Origin: Epithemia pelagica
Taxonomy: Eukaryota > Bacillariophyta > Bacillariophyceae > Surirellales > Surirellaceae
Assembly (NCBI GenBank): GCA_946965045.2
Contig: OX337229.1
Coordinates: 682,001 to 746,000, forward strand
Reading direction: 5' to 3'
DNA: 64,000 nucleotides
Made by a program: the position numbers and the translations under genes. The notes beneath the pieces were generated by a model. It did not search any database and was not told where the DNA came from. It was given only the letters and a program-made list of their open reading frames with translations. Shown here piece after piece: positions 1 to 8,334 of the stretch; position 1 is the stretch's first letter, and each line of letters opens with the position of its first letter.

Positions 1-27
1 TGATCGGACCATCGAAAGGTTCTCCTT

Positions 28-768
28 CTACTGATGGTTGGTCGAATACTTGATCATCGTTTTCCACATCCTCCACTCCTTGATCCCCCACTCCTTGATT
101 TCCTCCATCTCCTCAATTGGATCACCTATTCCTTCCTCTTCCTCACCGATGACCTCCATACCCAATCCATGGTTTTCATCTTCCTCGTCTACCTCTTCAT
201 CCACTTCTTCTAGCTCGCCGTCAATATACTCTTCATCATACCGAAGATCAATATCTTGCTCTTCTTCGTCAACAATGAATTCCTCATCGTTTGATTCATC
301 ATCATCATCAAATTCGAGGGCTACAATTCGGTTGTCACGGTTGCCAAATGCCAAATTTGGGTACCGATCTTGCGCATTGGTTAAGTCATACACGCGTTTT
401 TCGATGCCTTCAGGCATTGGCACAATTGTTGCATGATTCCTGTTGATGATTCGGCCAGTAACTAGGCTCATGAAGTAGTATCCTCCCTGGCGGTTCCCTG
501 TAGGGCGAAGGGCAATTGCTCCCACTGTTCTTGGTCCCATGTTGTTTGAATGCTGCTCGTGGGTTTGGACGTACTGACCAAATTCAAATTTGCAGTGACG
601 ATTAAAGTCAATCATTTCCCCAGTTACGAGAGTTCTAGGACTGAGCGTGTTGGAAAGTCCTTGGGATGCTGGAAAAGCGTTCAGCCAATAACAAGCATAC
701 TTTGCCAGTTCAATCACCATAATTCTTGGGACATAGCGAAATGGGAGTGTGTTATATACACAATGCAT
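28..768 (-). CDS. Retrotransposon integrase C-terminal part and acidic linker (broken)
   Basis: This 246-codon stretch continues the integrase of the preceding frame without a change of phase. It opens with MHCVYNTLPF, directly after an in-frame TGA, and continues with residues typical of the region after the copia integrase core (NAFPASQG, GEMIDFNRH, MPEGIEKRVYDLTNAQDR). The second half is a long acidic linker rich in Asp and Glu, as often found between integrase and reverse transcriptase. It stops at a TAG (28-30), and the frame beyond stays open to the window edge. It probably has no independent start and is the downstream remnant of one polyprotein. Confidence 0.6.
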   Translation of the reverse strand: MHCVYNTLPFRYVPRIMVIELAKYACYWLNAFPASQGLSNTLSPRTLVTGEMIDFNRHCKFEFGQYVQTHEQHSNNMGPRTVGAIALRPTGNRQGGYYFMSLVTGRIINRNHATIVPMPEGIEKRVYDLTNAQDRYPNLAFGNRDNRIVALEFDDDDESNDEEFIVDEEEQDIDLRYDEEYIDGELEEVDEEVDEEDENHGLGMEVIGEEEEGIGDPIEEMEEIKEWGIKEWRMWKTMIKYSTNHQ

Positions 769-2877
769 TCATTCCTTGAGCGTTCGTATGTATCGTTCCA
801 CCTCACCAACATGTTCTTCTCTTGAAGTTGGGTTGAGCTTGATCCCAATGTTGTTGAGGGCTGCATTGATCTCTGTCGTATCAAAGGCTCCATCAGCTAA
901 GAGAACACGTGGTCTCAGATCTCCTCGTCGATATATTGACGCTACCTGTTTGATTGCCGTAATGACAGACTGATCTGTAACTGACGGTAGGGTATGGACT
1001 GTCCCGAACTTGATATTCCGAGAGATGGTGACAAGGAAACCCACGCCATTAACATGCATTACATCCATGCTGAGAACAACATCTTTGTGTTTGTCCGGGA
1101 TGGGGACGTCAACGAGTTCTTGGAATTCCACTTTGTGTGGGCGTCTTCGCGTTGTTTTTCCTTTTAGGATCCCTATGTCGGGTCCAAAGATTTTCATTGC
1201 TAACTTGACATCATGACTCGTGAATGGGCAATTCGGAAGTAAATTTGAGTCCAGAATCTTACACAGTTCACGGTCACTTGGTCGCCCTACTTTTGCTTGA
1301 AGCGACCGGACTCCCTTAGCACGAGCAACTTCATTCTCCGTATATCCTTGCTTATTCTTAGACACAGTGGTGACTAGGCATGATTTATTATCTGAATTAC
1401 GCTCAGTATAATACAAGCCATCTCCATTTGATTTGAAGCAGTCCACCTGGTCTCCATTTTTGTCATATACTGTGAATGTATCGTTGTCGTCGTTGTACTT
1501 GATCTTGTGGGTTTTGGTAATGATATAGAATGAGAGGATGTTGACCCAGCCCCCTTGGTCAAACCAGACCGTTCCATAAGGGTCAAATTTGCCTTGAAGT
1601 GCTGTTGTCCTGAATCCCCCATGTCCCCGTATTGTTATCTGATGTGGGGCCTTGGATGGTTGATTTCGTAGAAGTTGTGGATTTGAAAAGACATGGACTG
1701 TTGCCTGGTTGTCGAGTAGGATCCAGGTCTTGGGTATGTTAGTCTGGGAAGTTGAAAGAGAAAGAACAGGTGAGATTGGAATAACAGTTGATATATGGTC
1801 AGTATGATTCGAACCTTGTTGATTGGCACCACCTTGGGTGTCGCCTTGATTTGTAGTTGTTGTAGTGGTTGTTGAATCGGTGATGAATGCAACACCAGTA
1901 CCTCCATTTGCATTTGTCGTATCATGTTGACTCTGTTGTTCTTGTTTTCTTGACATTCTTGCATCCATGATTGCTCTAGCGTCGGCCAAGGTAGCTGGAT
2001 AAATATTCTGTCCATCTAGGAAGTTGTTATGAAGATGAGCTTCATACTCCTTCTGCTGGCATGCTCGAATGAAGCGATTGGCGATCATTCTTTCTTGAGC
2101 TTCTATTTTATCCTCATCGATGGCGTTGCCAGCACGTCCATTTTTCTTGGCAATCTCTTCAACATAGGCAGCATCATAGAGGATAATTTCAAGTTCCTCT
2201 ATCACTTTCACCTTCGCCTTAAACACTTCATAGAACTGGTGGACACTCTGACCGGGATGCCGTTTCAAGTGATAAAAGTCAAACCGGATTCGGTCCATTG
2301 CCATTCCAGTGTTAACTCTCCCAGGCTGGTAGGTGAAGGTGGTTGTTTTTATGAGCTGCAATAACTCAATCCCGTCTCTCTTGGTTTGAATTGATCCAAA
2401 GTCTTTGTGAGCACGAAGTTTATCCTTGAGGAGTTCTGTTGACTGTCCCAATATAATACTATATAGAGCAGATCGAAAATCTGCCACTGCATCTCGTTTA
2501 TCCATCATTCGCTTGTACTCCATCTTCCAGGCTTCGACTTGGATGTTGGTTGCAGTAGGTTCTGGCTCCGTTGGTGCAACTGGGTCTTGTAGGTTGAGGT
2601 TCTCCACAGCGACTTGAAAATCTTGGTTGTATTTCGAGAACTTGGTTCCGATGTAACCGATTAATAGTTCTATGTTTTTTAAGTATCTCTTCGCTTGGGA
2701 GTCTTCAGCGTAATCGAAAATGCACCCTTTGAGCAAGGGCTCTTGTCCTTCAAATTTACTAGTTGTACCTCCTCGGTTGCGTCCGCCACGACCACGACCT
2801 TGGTTTCCTCTACCTCGTCCTTGTTGTCCTCGTCCTCGACCACCTGAGTCCACTTGGTCAGGTCTTGCTTCTGACAT
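769..2877 (-). CDS. Retrotransposon Gag-protease-integrase polyprotein (N-terminal part)
   Basis: 702 residues. The N-terminus is Arg/Gly-rich (RGRG repeats, residues about 12-40) and may bind nucleic acid; a Gag-like helical region follows. Around residue 387 the motif LLDNQATVHVF takes the place of the usual aspartic-protease D-T/S-G-A. An integrase core follows, with candidate acidic residues in SMDVMHV, LLADGAF and EEHVGEVERY in the order D-D-E. Translation ends at a TGA inside the integrase (after RTLKE), and the same frame continues immediately. The start lies 2 bp beyond the stop of the upstream 200-residue frame, in a different phase. Family assignment rests on domain order. No reverse transcriptase is visible here. 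Confidence 0.7.
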   Translation of the reverse strand: MSEARPDQVDSGGRGRGQQGRGRGNQGRGRGGRNRGGTTSKFEGQEPLLKGCIFDYAEDSQAKRYLKNIELLIGYIGTKFSKYNQDFQVAVENLNLQDPVAPTEPEPTATNIQVEAWKMEYKRMMDKRDAVADFRSALYSIILGQSTELLKDKLRAHKDFGSIQTKRDGIELLQLIKTTTFTYQPGRVNTGMAMDRIRFDFYHLKRHPGQSVHQFYEVFKAKVKVIEELEIILYDAAYVEEIAKKNGRAGNAIDEDKIEAQERMIANRFIRACQQKEYEAHLHNNFLDGQNIYPATLADARAIMDARMSRKQEQQSQHDTTNANGGTGVAFITDSTTTTTTTNQGDTQGGANQQGSNHTDHISTVIPISPVLSLSTSQTNIPKTWILLDNQATVHVFSNPQLLRNQPSKAPHQITIRGHGGFRTTALQGKFDPYGTVWFDQGGWVNILSFYIITKTHKIKYNDDNDTFTVYDKNGDQVDCFKSNGDGLYYTERNSDNKSCLVTTVSKNKQGYTENEVARAKGVRSLQAKVGRPSDRELCKILDSNLLPNCPFTSHDVKLAMKIFGPDIGILKGKTTRRRPHKVEFQELVDVPIPDKHKDVVLSMDVMHVNGVGFLVTISRNIKFGTVHTLPSVTDQSVITAIKQVASIYRRGDLRPRVLLADGAFDTTEINAALNNIGIKLNPTSREEHVGEVERYIRTLKE

Positions 2878-2879
2878 GC

Positions 2880-3482
2880 TTATGATTCTCGGATGAGTTT
2901 CACGTTGTTGAGTTGTCTTTGATGTTCTTCAAACTTGTTCGTGATCTTGTTCCAAATGCGGACCCAAACTTGCTCGCCTGACTTTGTGTATCTTACGACA
3001 GTCCCTTGAAGATTTGATATCCCCCTAGCGTGTTGCGCCAACTTGACAGGAGTGAGGACTGAGACTTTCGAGTGAACTTGAATCACGTCTTCTACTTCTT
3101 GTTCTTCTGTGTCTTCAACTTCAACTGCTGCTGCTTCAGGTAGTAATTCACCTCGTTCTGCTTGTCCCAAAATATGTTCTTCTTCTTCAAGTGCTGTTCT
3201 GTATACTGCTCCTGAGTCGGCTTCAAACTGATTTCTTGCTTCACGAAGCGCTTGTCTATACCGCGTATTCTCAGTAGCACGTTCCTCTTGATAGCGCTGT
3301 TCTAACTGGGCTTTATCAGCCCAGTACCGGTGGTCCACCGCACGAAGACGGTCTTCGTGGGCTTGTTCCAGCTGGCCAGTCTTGCGCTTTTCTGTTCGTT
3401 GGAGGCGTATAAAGGCAGTTATCAATCTTGAGATTGGACCATCCGCGGGACCTTCAGAACACGGGCCTTCACTATTTGACAT
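2880..3482 (-). CDS. Extra first ORF of the retrotransposon: coiled-coil protein with a possible SH3/Tudor-like tail
   Basis: 200 residues, placed between the presumed 5' LTR and the Gag-bearing frame. Residues about 30-110 are charged and heptad-like (Glu, Arg, Gln, Ala), predicting a long coiled coil. An acidic stretch follows. The last 55 residues (GTVVRYTKSGEQVWVRIW and on) alternate hydrophobic and polar residues like a small beta-barrel reader domain; that is a resemblance only. It has its own ATG. The next ORF begins 2 bp past its stop, which would suit reinitiation. It is not an ordinary copia Gag, and I do not recognise a named family. Confidence 0.5.
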   Translation of the reverse strand: MSNSEGPCSEGPADGPISRLITAFIRLQRTEKRKTGQLEQAHEDRLRAVDHRYWADKAQLEQRYQEERATENTRYRQALREARNQFEADSGAVYRTALEEEEHILGQAERGELLPEAAAVEVEDTEEQEVEDVIQVHSKVSVLTPVKLAQHARGISNLQGTVVRYTKSGEQVWVRIWNKITNKFEEHQRQLNNVKLIRES

Positions 3483-4180
3483 TCAGTGTAAGCTGAATGA
3501 TCGTTTTCTTTTTAAAATATGTTGAAACACAACTCCGGTCGTACCGTACAAGTAACCACTAGAGATGATCTCGTGTTATTTTAAAAAGAATGAGCCTCCT
3601 CTTGGCTCATTTGTTTGTTTCGCCTCGATCTTGTGCCTATGACTCTGACGTGTCACCAAAGTCCATTGGGCCTTTTCCTCTTCAGTCGCACTTTTCGTTT
3701 CCTTTGCCTTACTCGCATCCACTTGTCCTAACAGTTATCTCTGGTTTTGAGAGAGATTTTGTGTCCTGTTGTTTCGATTGTGTGAGGCGGAAGGCGCGAG
3801 GGCTTATAGATTGAGTCAAGTAGACTCCGGAGTTTGTTCTTTTTTTGGCAAAGTGCGACAATCCGACTACCAGCTTGGTCATGTTTGGTCGTCTGGATAC
3901 TTGCACTTAAACAGACTAGGTTTTTTGGTCGGCGGCAATGGAGTCTCGTGAGATGTTCTGGCTATCTCTGGTTTTGAGAGAGATTTTGTGTCCTGCAACT
4001 TCCGGTAATGGACTCAAAACGTACGAAATCTTCCTACTTCTCAGAGTATCGTCACGATAAAACAACCGTTTTCATATTGCGTTATGACACACCAATAGCT
4101 CTGATATGATCATATTAGATACAGATTCTTTCGATATGAGGCAAGCATCCCGAGTCACGGATGTCGGGGGACATTGTAGA

Positions 4181-4230
4181 TGTCGTTTGATGTCGTTTGA
4201 TGTCGTTTGATGTCGTTTGATGTCGTTTGA
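4181..4230. repeat. Five perfect tandem copies of TGTCGTTTGA (left arm of foldback element)
   Basis: Five exact 10-bp units. The reverse-complement unit, TCAAACGACA with variants, recurs in the other arm at 4386-4460, so a single strand could fold into a long hairpin. Confidence 0.95.
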
Positions 4231-4385
4231 TGTTTTTATCGCCAAAGAATCTCTACTCTCCAGCTGTTGGTATTCTTCAACAGAAAACACACGACTTGTT
4301 GACGATAGGCCCATCGCTGAATCAACTGAATGATCACCGCTGGATTTTGACTCAAACCATGTTTCCGTGCGAGCCCGAAACGACA

Positions 4386-4460
4386 TCAAACGACGTCAAA
4401 CAACATCAAACAACATCAAACGACATCCCTCACGACATCAAACGACATCCCTCACGACAT
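4386..4460. repeat. Tandem TCAAACGACA-type units (right arm of foldback element)
   Basis: Units TCAAACGACG, TCAAACAACA (twice) and TCAAACGACA (twice), interspersed with TCCCTCACGACA. They are the inverted counterpart of the 4181-4230 array. Confidence 0.9.
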
Positions 4461-4750
4461 TCCCGTTTGTTCCATACTAGAGAGATTGGGAAACCATACT
4501 CTATGGCTTCATTATACGTATTTTGTATTAATATCGATCCTTTGTCGAAGAAGTTCTTGGTCTTGTACTCTGGGTATTGCTTGCGGATATGGGACTCACG
4601 GGTAGTTACCGGAAGTTGCTGTTGTTTCGATTGTGTGATTCGGTAGGCGCGAGGGCTTATAGATTGAGTCAAATAGACGCTGGAGCTGGTTCTTCTTTGG
4701 CAAAGTGCGACAGTCCGAATAAAAGCTTGGGGTCATGTTTTTTAAACACA

Positions 4751-5273
4751 TCACCAAGAAAGTTTCCCTTTTTTGGTAGAATGTTCTGAAATTTTGTTTT
4801 TTGTACACGACTCAAGTGATTTTATCCAGTTTGAGTTTTTTAAAATCAGATTCGTTTTTGTTTTATGGTATGTGGAAAATTCCGTCCAAAAACACAGTCT
4901 ATTCAAATTCTAAAGGGGGTGCCAACTTGCGCACGCGGAGCAAGTCGACCGACGCGCCGGGCCCGGACGGCAGACGGGCGAGGACCGAGGACGGCGAATA
5001 GCTACCACGGACCACGGTAGCGAATAAGGCAATAACTGGAACAAGACTACTGTGCCTTGTTGGGCCACCGACGATTCAGGAATGGTTTGAGTGCCATTGC
5101 ACGCCTCTACCATCCTCTCAAATCTGCCACAAGTGAAGACAAGTTCTCGCGGGCGTCACTCCGATCACAGAAACAAGAGGAACTCTACAGACTTTTCTTG
5201 ACAAGCAAACGTATGGACGATAATAGGGTAAACTAAGATGCTAAGTATTAATTTTCAAAATATAAGGCTTGTG
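4751..5273. other. Intergenic, no gene seen
   Basis: AT-rich sequence gives way to a short GC/CpG-rich patch at about 4920-5000, then ordinary sequence to the 3' end of the GT34 gene. A small inverted repeat (GCTACC...GGTAGC, about 5001-5021) is present. Nothing codes convincingly. Confidence 0.5.
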
Positions 5274-6666
5274 TTAGACTGAATTGTCACGATCCAACCG
5301 AAAGGTATGATTGCATCCGATTTGAAAGGCTCCATTGTCATCGTAATACGCATAGCATCCTCTTTCTCGTTTACACGTGTCTACATCAGCCTTGAGCTGT
5401 CCATCCAGTTGGTCCTTTTTGTGAAAGGCAAAGGCATTCGGCATATCTCTATCATGGTAGGTACCATACGTTTTTTGAATACCAAGACCACCCTTGTTTT
5501 GGGGATCCACATTGGACCACAAAATGGGTTGGTCTGGTTGATAGACGGGGCAACAACGTGGAAAATGAATGTGAGACCAGAGTGACTGGAAAACACATGA
5601 AAGTCAAATCGTTGGAAGCGACAAAGACAAACTCTAGTAGACACATACCTTTGGGGATCCGGTATAAATCCTTGCCTTGATTTCCACCATATAGAACCCG
5701 GTGTTTCGTAAAGTAGGCTCGCATCTCCGGTCCTAGAAATCGACCTGTGGCGATTTTGCCCTGGACACATTGGACGTCAAATTGGTTTCCGGCAAATTCG
5801 GCATGTGTCTTGGCCAGGGCATACCAAATGCCCGGTTGGTCCGAATCGCCCCACGAGTATTTTCCGGGTGTGGTGTTAAAGTTTCCTTGCGAACAGAGTC
5901 CCTGCGCAAACCGCATCCAATGATGCAACACACGTCGACCAAAAGCATTGTTTCGAATCATGACAACATAGGCCGAAAAAACATGAAAGCCGGGAACATC
6001 GACCGGCACGAACACTGACACATTGCGAAAGCCATGCAGTTCCCAGTCCTTGATGAAACTTTCCAACGGAATGGTGAGATCGCGAATGTACCAGTCCACA
6101 TCGGCATAGACGAGCCAATCGTAGTGTGGCAAAGCGGCCACCATGTGTGGCACGCGATGCCAGGTGCCATATTTCAACCAATATCGAGACTGCACGTTGC
6201 GATCAAATCCCCACGTGGTGTTGAAAATAAAATCATAGCCCCAAATGTTGGCGTAACAGGCCTTGTTGATCATATGATCAATATTGGTAGCCTTGATGCG
6301 AGGTGCCCGTGGACCATGTTTTTTGGTCACAAAACCCGACAAGATGGCAATTTTGGGCCTCGGTGTGTCTGAGCTGTTGCTCGCACTGTCACCTGTTGTG
6401 TTTATTGTGTTTGTCGTTATGGTGGTCTTGGTCGTTATGGTTGTGTTGCTTGTTGTCGTCTGTAGTACGGGTTCAATGATCGGCAGCGTTGCATTCAAAT
6501 CGGGACCTTCCAACGAGGATGTGGCCCGATGCACCACCTCTTCAAAGGAAGGTGGCATCAACTTCATGGAAGACTGTAACATCCATAGACTCAGACCAAG
6601 CAGTACGATCGTAACCGTGGTAAACCGCTTTTTGCCCTTTGGAAAAAGAAAAGTCGCAAACGTCAT
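5274..6666 (-). CDS. GT34-type (GMA12/MNN10-like) Golgi glycosyltransferase, 2 exons
   Basis: Exons are complement(5649-6666) and complement(5274-5533), joined across a 115-bp GT-AG intron (donor GTATGT, acceptor ACCAG), giving 425 residues. Residues about 16-35 form a single hydrophobic signal anchor, as in type II Golgi enzymes. A Thr/Asn-rich stem follows. The catalytic domain starts near PKIAILSG, with the nucleotide-sugar metal site DVD in WLVYADVDWYIRD (about residues 189-191). Later come GDSDQPGIWYAL and, across the junction, RIPKDQPILWSNVDP. GT34 enzymes transfer galactose or xylose from UDP-sugars in the Golgi lumen; the acceptor here is unknown. Only this intron keeps the frame through the C-terminal family sequence. 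Confidence 0.85.
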
Positions 6667-7117
6667 TTTTTCGAGAGAGGATGAATGTGGATAGCAAGAA
6701 TCGGATAGACTTGATGTTACGAGTCCAATGGAAGTTACGAGAGACGTGTGGTCGTCTGGATGCTTTCACTTGTACACATTAGGTTCCCTCGGAGGCAATC
6801 GAGTCTTGTGAAATGTTGGTATCTCTGGTTTTGTGAGCGATTGTGTCCTGTTGCTTTGATTGTGTGAGTCGGTAGGCGCGAGGGCTTATGACGGATGGAT
6901 AGATTGAGTCAGACCAGCGCATGGCACGCGGCCCAACGGTCCTCTTTTGTGGTGCGACAGACAGACGCGCCATGGTTTTTGTCAGACGCGTTTGGAGTTT
7001 GGACACGTGGATGAGAACCCAAAGAACAGGATAGACAGACACAACAGACGGCGTAGTTTTTGCCTCCAACTCCAACTTCGCCATTTTCTGGATCTTTTGA
7101 ATTATTATCTTTTCACC
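6667..7117. promoter_or_regulatory. Divergent intergenic region holding a third copy of the dispersed repeat
   Basis: It lies between the GT34 start (-) and the next + strand gene. From about 6748 to 6960 it repeats, with divergence, the blocks seen at 3888-4000 and 4621-4735: GTCGTCTGGAT, GAGTCTTGTGAAATGTT, TATCTCTGGTTTTG and GGCGCGAGGGCTTAT. A promoter role is inferred from position only. Confidence 0.5.
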
Positions 7118-8272
7118 ATGACGCGTTGTCACCGCTTTTCGAAGAACAACCAAAGGAACTGGATCCTTCTGTCCCTCCTACCCTGGATTCATCTGGTGTT
7201 GTCCTTCAATTGTTTCTCATCTTCATCCCAGTGGCTTGCGGAGGCGGCAAACTGGAGATATTCTGCACCGGCAGTCCAATCTCGTTACCATCCTCACAGA
7301 ATAAGCGCCCTCTCCAGTGCCTCCCATGGAAATGACAATCATGATGAATTAACTCAACGACAAAGAAGAATTCTCGACCCCCAAACAAGTGTTCGTGGAG
7401 GAGATCAAGCATCCTCCTCGTCGTCATCTGGTCCGTACCATCAGGGCTATCCTCCCTATCCAGAAAATCCCATCGGCGAAGGACAACAACAACAACAACA
7501 AGCTCTAGAGAATGGCTACAATCAGCAAGATGCCTATTTGTACCAAGATCCATCGACTCAACTCGGTGCACCACCCGAGATGTTGGATGAGAATCCTTTT
7601 CCAGAAACGGTTCAAGAACGTGTCGAACGATGGAAGACCCAACAACGGGAGCAAGCCATGTTAACCTCCCAAGAAATTCCCAACACGAGTGGTCAACAAG
7701 CCATGTCACTTCTCGGCACTGTCTCCAAGGGCGCTCGAACGGTGATTTTCTTTTTGCTCATGTGGCGCGACATTTCCCTCTTTGAAACAGCCGATCAAGT
7801 CTTTGCCTCCAAACCCCTGATGCGTGCCATGATTGTCACACCCTTGATTGGACTGTTCCTGGCCAACATGGCCGGGGCCATTTACTCCTTGACCATGACA
7901 TCCTCGTCCCATAGTACCACCAAACGACGACTCAAGGCCATTCTCAATGTCGACAAACTCCTCGAAATGGCCTTGGCCGTCTTTTATGCCATTCGACTCT
8001 GTCTCGTACCCTCTCGCTATACCACACGAGAAGTGTACATGTCCAACTTGTTTCATTCCATTTTATTCATCATTCAATGCAATGCCTTTACACGTGTCAC
8101 ATGGAACGATCAACAACCACCTGAATTCATCAAGTCAGGCAAGGACGGGGACGAACCGACAGTGACTGACGCGGACCGACCCTACCCCGAACAGACACAA
8201 TACTATCCACAATCCTCCTCCCAATACGGCAATGACAATCCTTTACAGTCGCAAAACTATTATTACAGATAG
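7118..8272 (+). CDS. Probable plastid-targeted multi-pass membrane protein, unknown function
   Basis: 384 residues from the ATG in TTTCACCATGAC; an upstream in-frame start would bury the signal peptide. The N-terminus is basic, then hydrophobic (WILLSLLPWIHLVLS), with predicted cleavage at S29/F30. Phe at +1 resembles the diatom ASAFAP-type plastid motif. A Ser/Gln-rich, low-complexity stretch runs to about residue 190. Four hydrophobic segments follow, at roughly 208-222, 233-258, 280-297 and 307-323. The C-terminal tail is hydrophilic and Tyr/Gln/Pro-rich. I do not recognise a family. Plastid or ER membrane location is inferred from the targeting signal. Confidence 0.7.
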   Translation: MTRCHRFSKNNQRNWILLSLLPWIHLVLSFNCFSSSSQWLAEAANWRYSAPAVQSRYHPHRISALSSASHGNDNHDELTQRQRRILDPQTSVRGGDQASSSSSSGPYHQGYPPYPENPIGEGQQQQQQALENGYNQQDAYLYQDPSTQLGAPPEMLDENPFPETVQERVERWKTQQREQAMLTSQEIPNTSGQQAMSLLGTVSKGARTVIFFLLMWRDISLFETADQVFASKPLMRAMIVTPLIGLFLANMAGAIYSLTMTSSSHSTTKRRLKAILNVDKLLEMALAVFYAIRLCLVPSRYTTREVYMSNLFHSILFIIQCNAFTRVTWNDQQPPEFIKSGKDGDEPTVTDADRPYPEQTQYYPQSSSQYGNDNPLQSQNYYYR

Positions 8273-8334
8273 AATTCACACATGTTCGCCTTCCTCTATT
8301 CCTACTCCGCATAATGTTGTGGTATCGTTTCCTC

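Larger units (their letters stand above)
1..3530 (-). mobile_element. Decayed Ty1/copia-like LTR retrotransposon, cut by the left window edge
   Basis: Three consecutive minus-strand reading frames give, in transcription order, a 200-residue coiled-coil protein, a Gag-protease-integrase polyprotein, and the distal integrase part with an acidic linker. Reverse transcriptase should follow to the left, outside the window. In-frame stop codons at 769-771 (TGA) and 28-30 (TAG) break the polyprotein, so this copy is probably inactive. The 5' LTR should lie just above 3482, but I could not define its ends or a primer-binding site. Confidence 0.75.
3996..4618. mobile_element. 623-bp foldback/MITE-like non-autonomous element
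   Basis: The ends are a 13-bp perfect terminal inverted repeat, CAACTTCCGGTAA at 3996-4008 and TTACCGGAAGTTG at 4606-4618, followed inside by looser inverted similarity. The flanks are CTG (3993-3995) and CTG (4619-4621), a 3-bp target duplication. Removing the element and one CTG restores the sequence seen uninterrupted at 3761-3780, so the window holds its own empty-site control. Subterminal arrays of a 10-bp unit run in opposite orientation in the two arms. No transposase is encoded. A 3-bp target duplication suits PIF/Harbinger-type mobilisation, but CTG is not that superfamily's usual target, so the family is open. Confidence 0.7.
3736..4750 (+). repeat. Tandem direct duplication with 227-bp period, second copy interrupted by an insertion
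   Basis: The block TATCTCTGGTTTTGAGAGAG starts at 3736 and again at 3963. Each copy continues with TTTTGTGTCCTG, then TTGTTTCGATTGTGTGA, GGCGCGAGGGCTTATAGATT and a GGCAAAGTGCGACA block. In the second copy the sequence is split after GTCCTG (3995) and resumes at 4619. A third, diverged copy lies at about 6748-6960. No coding potential is convincing; the short reading frames here simply mirror the repeat. Confidence 0.75.

Noticed and set aside
38-436. 132-codon + strand frame rich in Ser
   Set aside because: It is the antisense reading of the acidic Asp/Glu linker of the retroelement; (GAT/GAA)n read backwards gives Ser/Phe runs.
4072-4646. Open frames of 105 and 139 codons inside the foldback element
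   Set aside because: They consist largely of translated TCAAACGACA repeats (SNDIKRHQT) and have no independent protein features.
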